Positions 1-7,734 of a stretch of 57,570 nucleotides of DNA are shown here, piece after piece. The stretch comes from a bacterium. GTDB taxonomy: Bacteria > Patescibacteriota > Minisyncoccia > JAHIHE01 > DAOWLE01. Where the stretch lies: NCBI GenBank assembly GCA_030643545.1, contig DAOWLE010000022.1, positions 1 to 57,570 of the forward strand, in the 5' to 3' direction. Numbering within the stretch: the stretch's first letter is position 1; each line of letters begins with the position of its first letter. The position numbers and the translations under genes are program-made. The notes beneath the pieces are model-generated. The model was not told where the DNA came from. It ran no database searches and worked only from the letters and a program-made list of their open reading frames with translations.

Positions 1-117
1 ATTTCTTTATTTTAAACAATTTCTATTGTTATTATAATCTGAAATTAAGTATTTGTCAATAACAAATGGCTATGTTAAACTAAAATTGAAAATATATTAA
101 TAATGTTAAAATGATTT

Positions 118-567
118 ATGAATATCTTCAACCGCCGGGCAAATTATGATTATGAAATTTTGGAAAAATTTGAGGGCGGTTTGGTATTGAAAGGATACGA
201 AGTAAAAGCGATTAAGACCGGAAAAGCGAGTTTGAAAGGCGCTTATGTTGTTGTTCAAAATAATGAGGTGTTTTTGATAAACGCCCATATCAGTCCCTAT
301 CAAAAAGCGAATACGCCTGATAATTACCAGCCGGACCAAACCAGAAAAATTCTTCTTCATAAAAGCGAAATAAAATCACTTATTGGCAAAACAAGACAAA
401 AGGGCTTGACATTAGTGCCAATAAAAATGTATACTAAAAAAGGACGAATAAAATTGCAATTCGGGCTTGGCAAAGGTAAAAGGAAATTTGACAAAAGAGA
501 AGCAGTAGCCAAAAAAGAAGCGAAAAGAAGGATAGAAAGAGCGATGCGAGAAAAAAGTGATTTATGA
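118..567 (+). CDS. smpB: SsrA-binding protein SmpB
   Basis: SmpB binds the tRNA-like domain of tmRNA and brings it to stalled ribosomes for trans-translation. The 149-residue length and the order of blocks fit the family: an N-terminal beta-barrel with the YEILEKFEGGLVLKGYEVKAI stretch split over residues 11-31, the INAHISPY block near residue 54, the GRIKLQFGLGKGK block near residue 108, and a basic C-terminal tail ending RRIERAMREK that enters the decoding site. The tmRNA gene lies about 450 bases downstream on the same strand. No SD is visible before the ATG, as for most core genes here. Confidence 0.97.
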   Translation: MNIFNRRANYDYEILEKFEGGLVLKGYEVKAIKTGKASLKGAYVVVQNNEVFLINAHISPYQKANTPDNYQPDQTRKILLHKSEIKSLIGKTRQKGLTLVPIKMYTKKGRIKLQFGLGKGKRKFDKREAVAKKEAKRRIERAMREKSDL

Positions 568-654
568 TTTACGAATTAAGATTTACGATTTAAAAATTTT
601 ATATTTGTTCTTTTAAAATCAAATTTTTGCTGTTTGGAAAAAGGAGGTGTGAAA

Positions 655-909
655 ATGTATGATAAAACAATAAAAGAATTAGAAAAACGATTTAAGAAAA
701 AATTTCCAGGATTAAAACCGAATAGAAGAATAGACAAAAGATATCTACCTGAACATTTGCTTTTTATGTTGTCTCAAATTAAAGAATTTGATGACCAATT
801 AAAAGCGTCAAGGTGGATAGGTTGGGTTCAAGCATTAGCAACGAATCTTTATGGGATTATAACCGACGAAGAGAATGATGAACTTATAAGAGAAGATGTT
901 GAAAAATAA
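655..909 (+). CDS. Small unknown protein with strong SD
   Basis: I do not recognise this 84-residue protein. An upstream in-frame TTG at 634 exists, but the ATG at 655 follows a textbook SD (AAGGAGGTG, 641-649) at normal spacing, so I use it. The product is charged and mostly helical in look: a lysine-rich N-terminus (KELEKRFKKKF), a central tryptophan-containing helix (ASRWIGWVQALATNLYG) and an acidic end. It sits between smpB and tmRNA. The strong SD sets it apart from its core neighbours and puts it in the same class as the other SD-led accessory genes of this window. No function is proposed. Confidence 0.75.
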   Translation: MYDKTIKELEKRFKKKFPGLKPNRRIDKRYLPEHLLFMLSQIKEFDDQLKASRWIGWVQALATNLYGIITDEENDELIREDVEK

Positions 910-1016
910 AATCTATTTCTTCTCTCTTTTTTCTAAACAACAATATAAAGTTAAAATTAGTTTTACATTTTGAATTGTCATTTTTCATTTTGATATTTGA
1001 ATTTTGATTTTTATAC

Positions 1017-1410
1017 GGGGATGCTTGGCATCGATAGGAGTTCATTTTAAAAATTGCGGATCGAGGATGTCGATATCTCGTTAAACTTTCGGCAAAAATA
1101 TAAGTGCAAACTTATTTACAAAAGCAAAAGACGCTATCGCTTCGGCGTTTAGCGTTCCTAGCTATGTAACGGTTGCCGCTTAATCGCAGCAATCCATCTA
1201 ATCTTCTGACTCCTGATGGGAAGAATTGGGTGCCAATTTATCAGGATAGATAATTCAGATGTTCTGGCGAATTATCAAAACAAAACAGAACTAAAATTAT
1301 AAAGTTTTTGCCTAATTTATACTTTGTAATTTAAAATAATAATTGGGCTATATTCGTAGAAAATTTTTAGAAAAACTCACTACACGGGAGTTCGATTCTC
1401 CCCATCTCCA
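1017..1410 (+). ncRNA. ssrA: Transfer-messenger RNA (tmRNA)
   Basis: The tRNA-like ends pair: GGGGATG at 1017-1023 with CATCTCC at 1403-1409 (one G-U pair), followed by A at 1410. The T arm is clear (GGGAG 1386-1390, loop TTCGATT, CTCCC 1398-1402). The tag reading frame resumes at GCA 1106 and ends with TAA 1181-1183, giving a 25-residue tag that starts ANLFTKAKD and ends SYVTVAA. The Val-Ala-Ala end is a usual protease-recognition end, but the tag is much longer than the about 10 residues of E. coli. The CCA end is not fully encoded (ACC follows). It works with SmpB encoded upstream. Confidence 0.95.
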
Positions 1411-1469
1411 CCCCGTTCCAAATTTCACAAAGTTGTTTGTTACAATTAAATTTAATAAGCAAAATTACT

Positions 1470-2033
1470 ATTAGAAAATATTTTAAGAAAAAATTTAAAA
1501 AAAGATTAAGAACTAACGAGTGGATTAGAATTCCTCAAGTTCAGCTTATTGATGAAACTGGAAAAGATTTGGGCGTGCTTGATACTAATGAAGCGCGAAA
1601 AATAGCTCTTGAGAAAGAGCTTGATCTTGTTGAAGTTGACCCGACAAAAAATCCGTCAATCTGCAAGATTATGGATTTTGGAAAGCATCTTTATAAAGTT
1701 GCAAAACAGGAACGGATTCATAAAGCGCGCCAAAAAAAAACCGAGACAAAAGGAGTTAGATTTTCTTTGCGGACTTTTTCCAATGACTTGAATTTCAAAG
1801 CAAAGCAAGCGTATAAATTTTTAAAACAAGGGCATAAAGTCAAGATCGAAGTTATTTTAAAAGGACGGGAAAAAGCCCACCGCGATTTAGCCAAAGAAAA
1901 AATTGAAGAATTTTTAAAAATTATTTCTGATTTTAATGAACAAGAAGGAGAAAAATTTAAAATAATTACTGAGCAAGAAGCGAAAAGATCTCCTTTGGGG
2001 CTAATAATGATTATAGCAAGCAAACTTAATTAA
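1470..2033 (+). CDS. infC: Translation initiation factor IF-3
   Basis: IF-3 binds the 30S subunit, keeps subunits apart and checks the start codon. The protein has the N-terminal domain (LRTNEWIRIPQVQLID, then LGVLDTNEARKIALEKELDLVEVDP), the lysine-rich linker, and the C-terminal domain with the VKIEVILKGREKAH block. There is no ATG at the proper N-terminus. The open frame runs back to a TTG at 1437, but family length favours the ATT at 1470 or 1464, in keeping with the AUU start through which infC of other bacteria is autoregulated. I chose 1470; this is inference. It is followed by rpmI and rplT in the classical order. Confidence 0.93.
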   Translation: MRKYFKKKFKKRLRTNEWIRIPQVQLIDETGKDLGVLDTNEARKIALEKELDLVEVDPTKNPSICKIMDFGKHLYKVAKQERIHKARQKKTETKGVRFSLRTFSNDLNFKAKQAYKFLKQGHKVKIEVILKGREKAHRDLAKEKIEEFLKIISDFNEQEGEKFKIITEQEAKRSPLGLIMIIASKLN

Positions 2034-2077
2034 ATATGATCAGCGATTTAACTCGCGATCAATTGGAAAATTGTTTT

Positions 2078-2272
2078 ATGAAAATGAAAACTAAAAAATC
2101 AATTGCTAAAAGGTTTAAGATAACTTCTAAAAAGAAAATTATGCACCGATCCGCGGGGCAGGATCATTTTAATTCTTCAGATAAAGGAAAAGTCACCCGA
2201 AGCAAACGCAAAGGAAAAACAATTTCCAAAGCGAATCAAAAAAGTGTTAGAAGAGCAATGCCGTATAGTTAA
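2078..2272 (+). CDS. rpmI: Large ribosomal subunit protein bL35
   Basis: This small basic ribosomal protein has the L35 pattern: MKTKKSIAKRFKIT at the N-terminus, the HRSAGQDHFNSSDKGKV stretch in place of the usual GKR/HLL block, and a K/R-rich end. An in-frame ATG exists at 2036, directly after the infC stop, but it would add 14 residues not found in L35. The ATG at 2078 gives 64 residues, the usual size. It lies between infC and rplT, the standard three-gene order. Confidence 0.92.
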   Translation: MKMKTKKSIAKRFKITSKKKIMHRSAGQDHFNSSDKGKVTRSKRKGKTISKANQKSVRRAMPYS

Positions 2273-2277
2273 TTTAA

Positions 2278-2412
2278 AATGTAAATATCAAAGATTAAAA
2301 TGACAGAGCAAAATGTTAAAATGAAATAAATTAAAAACTATTTTAACATTAGCTAATTTTGAATTTTACATTGTCATTTTACATTTTGATTTTTGAATTT
2401 TGAATTTTTACT
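2278..2412 (+). repeat. Degenerate A/T word array before rplT
   Basis: The gap between rpmI and rplT is filled with imperfectly repeated words such as TTTTGAATTTT, TTTTACATTTTG and their complements (AAAATGAAA, TTAAAATG). The left and right halves are partly complementary, so the RNA could fold into a long weak hairpin before rplT. Similar text occurs at 950-1012, 42765-42895, 49165-49215 and 53810-53938. Confidence 0.5.
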
Positions 2413-2760
2413 ATGACAAGAATAAAACGCGGAATAATTGCAAAAAAGCGGCGCAACAAGGTAATCAAAAAAGCCAAGGGTTTTTTGGGGCGGCGAAGCA
2501 AGAAATTTAGAGCGGCAAAAGAAGCGCTGATGAAAGCGGGAACTTACGCTTACCGCGATCGGCGGACGAAAAAAAGAAGTTTTCGCCGGCTTTGGCAAAT
2601 TAGAATTAACGCCGCTGTTCGGGCTGAAGATTTGACTTACAGCAAATTTATCGCCGGATTAAAAAAAGCCAATATTGAAATTGACCGGAAAATATTGGCT
2701 GACTTGGCATTAAATAATTCGGAAATATTTAAAAAAATTGTTGAAGTTTGCAAGAAATAA
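2413..2760 (+). CDS. rplT: Large ribosomal subunit protein bL20
   Basis: bL20 is needed early in 50S assembly and binds 23S rRNA. The 115 residues match the family throughout: the very basic N-terminus ([24 protein letters not shown]), the [18 protein letters not shown] block, and the globular C-terminal part with [12 protein letters not shown] and the [23 protein letters not shown] block. It closes the infC-rpmI-rplT group. No SD precedes the ATG, only an A/T-rich repetitive leader of 135 bases. Confidence 0.97.
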   Translation: MTRIKRGIIAKKRRNKVIKKAKGFLGRRSKKFRAAKEALMKAGTYAYRDRRTKKRSFRRLWQIRINAAVRAEDLTYSKFIAGLKKANIEIDRKILADLALNNSEIFKKIVEVCKK

Positions 2761-2763
2761 AAA

Positions 2764-2798
2764 TTATCTTAAGGTCATAGATTGTAACCTTAAGATAA
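2764..2798. terminator. Inverted repeat after rplT
   Basis: TTATCTTAAGGT and ACCTTAAGATAA flank an 11-base loop just after the rplT stop. The following bases are A-rich, so the U-run would form on the minus-strand transcript; it may help end the convergent minus-strand gene. Confidence 0.5.
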
Positions 2799-2848
2799 AA
2801 AACCAAAAGAAAAAATCGATTTTAGTTCTAAAAAATAAACTATAAAAA

Positions 2849-2878
2849 AGACGAGGATATATGTTCTCGTCTTCTTTT
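2849..2878. terminator. Bidirectional hairpin terminator
   Basis: GACGAG and CTCGTC enclose a 10-base loop (gatatatgtt). The plus strand continues TTCTTTTAATTT and the minus strand continues TTTTTTATAG, so it can end both rplT and the convergent gene at 2907-3194. Confidence 0.75.
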
Positions 2879-2906
2879 AATTTAAACGCTGAATCTTTTT
2901 AATAAA

Positions 2907-3194
2907 TTATTTTCCGCCATATCTTTCTATTAAAACTTTTATATCTTTATCACATTCTGTATATGCTTCCCATATTTCTAAAGGAATGCCAGACTTATTA
3001 AGTTTAGGAACAACTTCATCATAAATTTCCGGCCCTTCTTTTAATAATTCCCCGAGCACGCTCGCCGCGCCTGGATGACCAGCACTTCTTTTTTTAATAT
3101 CTTCTTTATATTTTTCTTCTTGATTATCCGCATCAGCAATTTTTTCTATATCTAAACCTTTCATTGCTCCTAAATTTTCTATTCCTATTTCCAT
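2907..3194 (-). CDS. Unknown 95-residue protein
   Basis: I do not recognise this protein. It is acidic and soluble-looking, with a KKRSAGHPGAASVLGELLKEGP stretch (residues 35-56) that looks like the best ordered part, and a C-terminal half rich in acidic and aromatic residues ending LIERYGGK. The minus-strand ATG at 3194 is preceded by an SD-like AAAGGA at 3203-3208. The gene stands alone between a bidirectional terminator and a non-coding gap, typical of the single SD-led genes in this window. No function is proposed. Confidence 0.7.
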   Translation of the reverse strand: MEIGIENLGAMKGLDIEKIADADNQEEKYKEDIKKRSAGHPGAASVLGELLKEGPEIYDEVVPKLNKSGIPLEIWEAYTECDKDIKVLIERYGGK

Positions 3195-3388
3195 AATATT
3201 GTCCTTTCTATTTTAAATTATGTTTTTATTATATTCGACCTCTGCTATTATAAAATACGCAAAATTTTTATAATGATATATAATAAATTCAATATGTAAA
3301 ATCATGCACTGGATTTCTTGAAAAGTGTCTCTGCTTAAGTTTATTTTACCATAATTGAAATTTTACGACAAATTCAGCGATTAAAAAA

Positions 3389-3772
3389 TTATTTGTCTTT
3401 CCATGATATCCAGCCGGCGATTATTATTCCCAAAGCGTCAATTCCAATATCAGAAATTTTTCCTTCGCGGGCTGAAATAAAAGTTTGGTGATATTCATCG
3501 GAAACCGCAAAAAGCGTTGCTAAAATAAATGACAAAGCAAGCGCTTTTTTAAATTTCAAATTTCGTTCTTCTATATTGTGAATAAGCAGAAAAGTTAAAA
3601 TAGCGTATTCAAAAATATGAGCGGTTTTGCGGAGAAAGAAATCCCAGAAATTGCCAAAGCCGGAAGCTAATCCGGGCTGATGGGAGAAAAAAAATATTAA
3701 ACCAACCCAAAGAAAAATCGGGATAAATGATTTAAAATCTGTAAAGATATTTTTTGAGATTGATTTTTTCAT
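3389..3772 (-). CDS. VanZ-like membrane protein
   Basis: This 127-residue protein has about four membrane helices and the conserved polar spots of the VanZ family: FSHQPG near residue 29, RKTAHIFEYAIL near residue 48, and SDEYHQTFISAREGKISDIGIDALG near the C-terminus. VanZ-family proteins are linked to low-level glycopeptide resistance in some species; the general role is unknown. It has no SD and belongs by style to the core set. Confidence 0.85.
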   Translation of the reverse strand: MKKSISKNIFTDFKSFIPIFLWVGLIFFFSHQPGLASGFGNFWDFFLRKTAHIFEYAILTFLLIHNIEERNLKFKKALALSFILATLFAVSDEYHQTFISAREGKISDIGIDALGIIIAGWISWKDK

Positions 3773-3802
3773 TTTTAAACTTTAATTCCTTCTATAGGAG
3801 CT

Positions 3803-3914
3803 TGATCCAGCCCCAAATTTTTAAAAAATTATCTGTTATGATTTATCTGTCCTAATTTAATTTTAACTATTCTTTTTCGCTATATTAACTTAAAATTTGG
3901 GGCTGGGGTTGACA
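3803..3914 (+). promoter_or_regulatory. Inverted-repeat promoter element, site D
   Basis: Perfect 14-base arms, CAGCCCCAAATTTT (3808-3821) and its complement (3892-3905), extend outward with G-U pairs into GGGGTTGA. The right arm leads straight into the -35 box TTGACA at 3909-3914. This is the first of four such elements; the others are at about 20876, 26005 and 27033. Confidence 0.7.
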
Positions 3915-3936
3915 AATTTTTATTTATGAGTATAAT
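3909..3936 (+). promoter_or_regulatory. Promoter TTGACA-16-TATAAT
   Basis: The -35 box is TTGACA (3909-3914) and the -10 box TATAAT (3931-3936), with 16 bases between. It reads into the small gene at 3971. Confidence 0.8.
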
Positions 3937-3970
3937 TAGAATTATAGGAATAGGAGGTGAATAAAGAAAA

Positions 3971-4147
3971 ATGGAGAAAAAAATACCAAAAAGCATGCCG
4001 ATAGTAAATAGAACACATAGCGCGTCAGACAGTGAGTTGCTGAATCAATATTCGACAACAAGCCATCCAGTGTTATTGTCCGTAGAAGAAATAGCTATGG
4101 ATAATAGACAAGAAACGGGAAATATCAAATCCCCCTGTTGGGATTAA
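3971..4147 (+). CDS. Unknown 58-residue protein in its own unit
   Basis: This small frame starts MEKKIPKSMP and ends NIKSPCWD. It has everything a real gene needs: consensus promoter at 3909-3936, a strong SD (AGGAGGTGA, about 3952-3960) 10 bases before the ATG, and a hairpin terminator at 4282-4326. The product is hydrophilic, rich in Ser/Thr/Asn, without membrane segment or recognised motif; the only cysteine is near the end. An antisense or RNA role for this transcript cannot be ruled out, because about 135 bases of non-coding RNA follow the stop. Confidence 0.65.
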   Translation: MEKKIPKSMPIVNRTHSASDSELLNQYSTTSHPVLLSVEEIAMDNRQETGNIKSPCWD

Positions 4148-4281
4148 AGCTAATTGTAAATTGTACAAATAGCCACAATTCTAACATTTTTCTTTTTCAT
4201 TTTTATTTCTCCATCATCAGCACATTTACACTCAACTTTTTAAAAGTTAAAAAACCAAAAAATTTCAAAATCACAAAATCC

Positions 4282-4326
4282 AAAGGAAAGAGAATTCAAC
4301 AAAAACTCTTTCCTTCTTTTTTTACT
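4282..4326 (+). terminator. Hairpin terminator of the 3971 gene
   Basis: GGAAAGAG and CTCTTTCC pair around an A-rich loop and are followed by TTCTTTTTTT. Confidence 0.85.
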
Positions 4327-4356
4327 TAAAAAATAAAATATGGTAAGATAAATCCA

Positions 4357-4384
4357 GAAGGCGACACGACCGCGTGTCGCCTTC
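4357..4384. repeat. GAAGGCGAC palindrome, copy 1
   Basis: GAAGGCGACACG and CGTGTCGCCTTC face each other around ACCG. Two close relatives are inside the O-antigen ligase gene (22652-22679, 22721-22747), so it is a dispersed palindromic repeat. Here it lies just before the dCTP deaminase start and carries a false GTG start at 4374. Confidence 0.7.
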
Positions 4385-4418
4385 AACAAAGAATAATGTG
4401 TCGTTTCTAATAAAAAAT

Positions 4419-5558
4419 ATGAATTTCACAAAAAAAAATGGCGCGGTTCCTTCGCAGAAAATTAAGGAAATGATTAAGGAAAATTATATTAAAAACGCGG
4501 ATGAAAAAAATGTTCAACCGGCGAGTTTGGATTTAACGATTAGCGAAGAAGCGTATCAAATGAAAGGAACTTTTCTTCCGCGGATTGGCGAAAAAATCCA
4601 AGATATTGTCAAAAACGGAGTTTCCTCCAAAGTTGATTTAGCGCAACCGCTTGAACAGAATAAAATTTACTGGATAAAACTTCAGGAAGAATTAAATTTA
4701 CCAAAAGGGATTTTCGCGCTTTCCAGCAATAAAAGTTCAACCGGAAGAATTAATATTCAGGCGCGGCTTCTGGCTGACGGAGTTCCGCGTTTTGACAGAG
4801 TCCATTCGCGTTATTGCGAAGATTCAAATTCTTATCGCGGATCTTTGTGGATTGAAATAATTCCCCGTTCTTTTCCGATAAAATTAACCGCCGGGGACAA
4901 GCTTAATCAGCTTCGTTTTTTTAATAATTGCTCTCATCTTTCAATTCGGGAATTAAAAAATACTTATTTGAAATACCAATTGCTTTTTGAAAAAGGCGGA
5001 AATTTTATCCAGGGTAAAGAAGTAAAAATCAGGGATGATGACGCCACTTTAATTTTATCTGTTGATTTGTCCAATTCCGGAAAAATAATCGGTTATAAAG
5101 CGATATCCTCTGATAAAATTCTGGAATTTCAAAAAATAGGATATTATAATTCTGAAGATTTCTTTGAACCGATTTTCGCGCCGAAAGACGACCATTTGAT
5201 TTTGAAAAAAAACGAGTTTTATCTTTTTTCCACCAAAGAATTTATCCGGGTTCCGCCTTGCCTTGCCGCAGAGATGATTGCTTATGATATTTCCAATGGC
5301 GAATTCAGAAGCCATTACGCAGGTTTCTTTGATCCGGGATTCGGCTATGGAAAAAACGGCGAAGTAAAAGGCACTCCGGCAGTTCTTGAAGTGAGAGCTT
5401 TTGACAATAATTTTATTTTAAGGGACAACCAGCCGATTTGCAAAATGATTTATGATAAATTAAGCAGCCAGCCGGATTTAATCTACGGCGAAAAAAATCT
5501 CGGATCCCATTACGCGTTTCAAAGAGGACCGAAATTAAGCAAGCATTTTAAAATTTGA
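4419..5558 (+). CDS. Two-domain dCTP deaminase
   Basis: This 379-residue protein belongs to the dUTPase/dCTP deaminase fold, in the long form with two tandem domains known from some bacteria (dCTP to dUTP and ammonia). Visible blocks are QPASLDLTISEEAY near the N-terminus, LPKGIFALSSNKSSTGRINI and GSLWIEIIP in domain 1, and in domain 2 AGFFDPGFGYG and GTPAVLEVRAFDN, which resemble the active-site and trimer-contact segments of DCD. The GTG at 4374 lies in a palindromic repeat, so I use the ATG at 4419. It would feed the dUTP/dUMP route to thymidylate. Confidence 0.85.
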   Translation: MNFTKKNGAVPSQKIKEMIKENYIKNADEKNVQPASLDLTISEEAYQMKGTFLPRIGEKIQDIVKNGVSSKVDLAQPLEQNKIYWIKLQEELNLPKGIFALSSNKSSTGRINIQARLLADGVPRFDRVHSRYCEDSNSYRGSLWIEIIPRSFPIKLTAGDKLNQLRFFNNCSHLSIRELKNTYLKYQLLFEKGGNFIQGKEVKIRDDDATLILSVDLSNSGKIIGYKAISSDKILEFQKIGYYNSEDFFEPIFAPKDDHLILKKNEFYLFSTKEFIRVPPCLAAEMIAYDISNGEFRSHYAGFFDPGFGYGKNGEVKGTPAVLEVRAFDNNFILRDNQPICKMIYDKLSSQPDLIYGEKNLGSHYAFQRGPKLSKHFKI

Positions 5559-5561
5559 AGG

Positions 5562-5635
5562 TGGGCCATCCTGGATTTGAACCAGGGACATCGACCTTAT
5601 AAGGATCGCGCTCTAACCGACTGAGCTAATGGCCC
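5562..5635 (-). tRNA. tRNA-Ile(UAU)
   Basis: On the minus strand all arms form: acceptor GGGCCAT/ATGGCCC, D arm GCTC/GAGC, anticodon stem CGATC/GGTCG, T arm CCTGG/CCAGG with loop TTCAAAT. The anticodon loop is CTTATAA, so the anticodon is UAU, which reads AUA. Most bacteria read AUA with a CAU tRNA modified to lysidine instead. CCA is not fully encoded. Confidence 0.93.
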
Positions 5636-5733
5636 TTAAATTAAGATTATCTTTTTTAAATAAAAATGTCAATTTTTCAATTGGCATTTTTGATTGATAA
5701 ATATTTGATTTTTTGCTAAAATAAAAGTATATG

Positions 5734-6723
5734 TTATTCTTTCTTGGCGAAAATTTGCCAAATATTTAACGAGCTGTTATTTGACGGCAATTCTCCGTTT
5801 AAAAATTCTTTTACTTCATTGATCGGAATAACAAAATTCACTAATTCTTCCTCTTCTTGGTTGGCTAAATATATTCCGACAACTTCACCCTTCAAATTTA
5901 TCAAAACCGAACCGCTGAATTCTTCGCCTAATTTTCTGTCAATTTTTATTAAAGTGCTTGTTTTTTTCTCTTTGGATGTTTCGCCTTCTTTATTTTCGGA
6001 AATTTCTTCTATCTGATCAATCCGTGAAACCATAACGCTTGTTGTTTCCTCCCCGACTACGCCGAGTTTCTGCCCGACTTCCAGATTATCCGAATTGCCC
6101 AAAAGAATTACCGGTAAATTAGACGCTTCTATCTTAAAGAGAGCAAGCCCCAAAAGAGATTCTTTTTCAATTAATTTTCCTTGAAATGTTTCATCGCTTT
6201 GTGTTTTAATTGTTAAAGATTTCCCTTTTTCTTTATTTTTGGAAATTTCGTTTTCAACAGATGAAATAATTTTTTGTTCAGTTAGAATAATGCCGTCGCT
6301 GCTGAAAATAAATCCCGGCGATTTGGCTGTTTCAGAAATTACCGCGACTTTTGCCGGCAAGATTTTTTTAATCGCCTGAAGCAGTATTTCCTCTTCAGAC
6401 ATTTTTATTTCTTTTGTCTGGTTGATAATTGTCGTTCCGTTGCTCGTTTTTTTCAAAAATTCATAGCGGCTCAATGACGGATGATTAGACAAATAAGGAA
6501 ATAAAAAACGGTCAGCCAAAATTCCGCCAAGCCCGCCGATGATTAAAATAAAAAATCCGATAAAAAACAATCGGACAATTTTATAAAATCGTTGCGGGCG
6601 ATAAGGTTTTGGAAATGTTTCTAATGGCTCCGTCTGATTCTCGCTTTTCTTAAAAAAATCTTCAGCTGTTCTTGAAGCCGTTTTCTGCCGAGCTTTAATA
6701 GATTTTATTTTAATATTTTTCAT
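5734..6723 (-). CDS. Membrane-anchored trypsin-like protein, probably inactive
   Basis: A basic N-terminal tail, one membrane helix (about residues 50-75, FFIGFFILIIGGLGGIL) and an outer domain of trypsin/DegP type. The usual blocks are present but changed: GSGFIISSDGYILTNNHV reads PGFIFSSDGIILTEQKII, so the catalytic His is missing; DLAVLKI reads GLALFKI, so the Asp is missing; GNSGGPL reads EFSGSVL, which keeps a Ser. It is probably a binding or regulatory pseudoprotease. There is no PDZ domain. An ATG at 6744 would add 7 residues; both starts are possible. Confidence 0.75.
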   Translation of the reverse strand: MKNIKIKSIKARQKTASRTAEDFFKKSENQTEPLETFPKPYRPQRFYKIVRLFFIGFFILIIGGLGGILADRFLFPYLSNHPSLSRYEFLKKTSNGTTIINQTKEIKMSEEEILLQAIKKILPAKVAVISETAKSPGFIFSSDGIILTEQKIISSVENEISKNKEKGKSLTIKTQSDETFQGKLIEKESLLGLALFKIEASNLPVILLGNSDNLEVGQKLGVVGEETTSVMVSRIDQIEEISENKEGETSKEKKTSTLIKIDRKLGEEFSGSVLINLKGEVVGIYLANQEEEELVNFVIPINEVKEFLNGELPSNNSSLNIWQIFAKKE

Positions 6724-6793
6724 AGATAGAATATTATAAAACAATCTTCTATTAAAATAATAACATAAAATTTAATTTTCAACAAATATAATT

Positions 6794-7711
6794 ATGTCCG
6801 CAATTAATTCTCTCATCATTAATTACCTTGAATATCTTGAAATTGAGAAAAATCGCTCTAAGAAAACGATTGAAAACTATGATCGTTATTTGAAAAGATT
6901 TATTAACTGGTCAAAAATTGAAAAACCGGATAAGATTAATCTGGAGGCGATTCGCAAATACAGAATTTTTCTTAATCGTTTTCAAAACGAAAAAAAAGAA
7001 ACGTTAAAAAAAAATACCCAGAATTATCACTTAATCGCCTTAAGAAGTTTTTTAAAATATCTTGCCAAGCGGGATATTAAAACTTTAGCCGCGGAAAAAA
7101 TAGAATTAGGAAAAACATCTGTCCGCCAGGTTGAATTTTTGGAACCCGACGAATTAAACCGTCTTTTGGAAGTGTCAAACAAAGGAAATCTAATCGGTTT
7201 AAGAGACAGAGCGATTTTGGAATTATTTTTTTCAACTGGTTTGCGCGTTTCAGAACTTTCTAAATTAAACCGAAAAGATATTAATTTGAAAAAGGATGAG
7301 TTCACCGTACGGGGGAAAGGGGATAAATTAAGAATAGTTTTCGTTTCTGAGCAGGCAAAATCCGCGCTCAAAAATTATTTAAGCGAAAGAACTGATTTAG
7401 ATAAAACATTATTTATTAGAATTGATAGAGCGCAAAAAAATAAAAATGACCAAGAATCTTTCCGTTTAACTCCCCGAAGTATTCAGAGAATTGTTAAAAA
7501 ATACGCGCTTGCCGCCGGGATTACCAAGAAAGTTACTCCGCATACAATCCGCCACAGTTATGCCACCGATCTTTTAGCCGCCGGAGCCGACATTCGTTCG
7601 GTCCAGACAATGCTGGGGCACAGCAGCATCACCACCACGCAAATTTACACTCATATTACTGACAAAAAATTAAAGGAAACTTATAAAAGCTATCACGGTA
7701 AATCAAAATAA
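6794..7711 (+). CDS. Tyrosine recombinase, XerC/XerD type
   Basis: Site-specific recombinase, 305 residues, the usual Xer size. It has a SAM-like N-terminal core-binding domain and a catalytic domain with all active residues: R151 (STGLRVSEL), K175 (RGKGDK), H250 and R253 (TPHTIRHSYATDLL), H276 (MLGHSS) and the nucleophile Y285 (TQIYTHI). As the only Xer seen here and lying among housekeeping genes, it probably resolves chromosome dimers; nothing around it looks like an integrated element. Confidence 0.93.
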   Translation: MSAINSLIINYLEYLEIEKNRSKKTIENYDRYLKRFINWSKIEKPDKINLEAIRKYRIFLNRFQNEKKETLKKNTQNYHLIALRSFLKYLAKRDIKTLAAEKIELGKTSVRQVEFLEPDELNRLLEVSNKGNLIGLRDRAILELFFSTGLRVSELSKLNRKDINLKKDEFTVRGKGDKLRIVFVSEQAKSALKNYLSERTDLDKTLFIRIDRAQKNKNDQESFRLTPRSIQRIVKKYALAAGITKKVTPHTIRHSYATDLLAAGADIRSVQTMLGHSSITTTQIYTHITDKKLKETYKSYHGKSK

Positions 7712-7734
7712 TTTTTATTTTTAAATTTAATATT

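Noticed and set aside
634-654. TTG start giving MEKGGVKM before the 655 gene
   Set aside because: These bases are the SD itself (AAGGAGGTG); the ATG at 655 has ideal spacing.
4138-4329. 63-codon plus-strand frame
   Set aside because: It overlaps the stop of the 3971 gene and runs through that gene's terminator; composition is A/T text without SD.
4374-4418. GTG start of the dCTP deaminase frame
   Set aside because: It lies in a dispersed palindromic repeat; family length favours the ATG at 4419.
6794-7711. Xer-type recombinase as a phage or integron integrase
   Set aside because: Standard Xer length and neighbours (glycosyltransferase, ruvC), no attachment-site repeats or cargo next to it.
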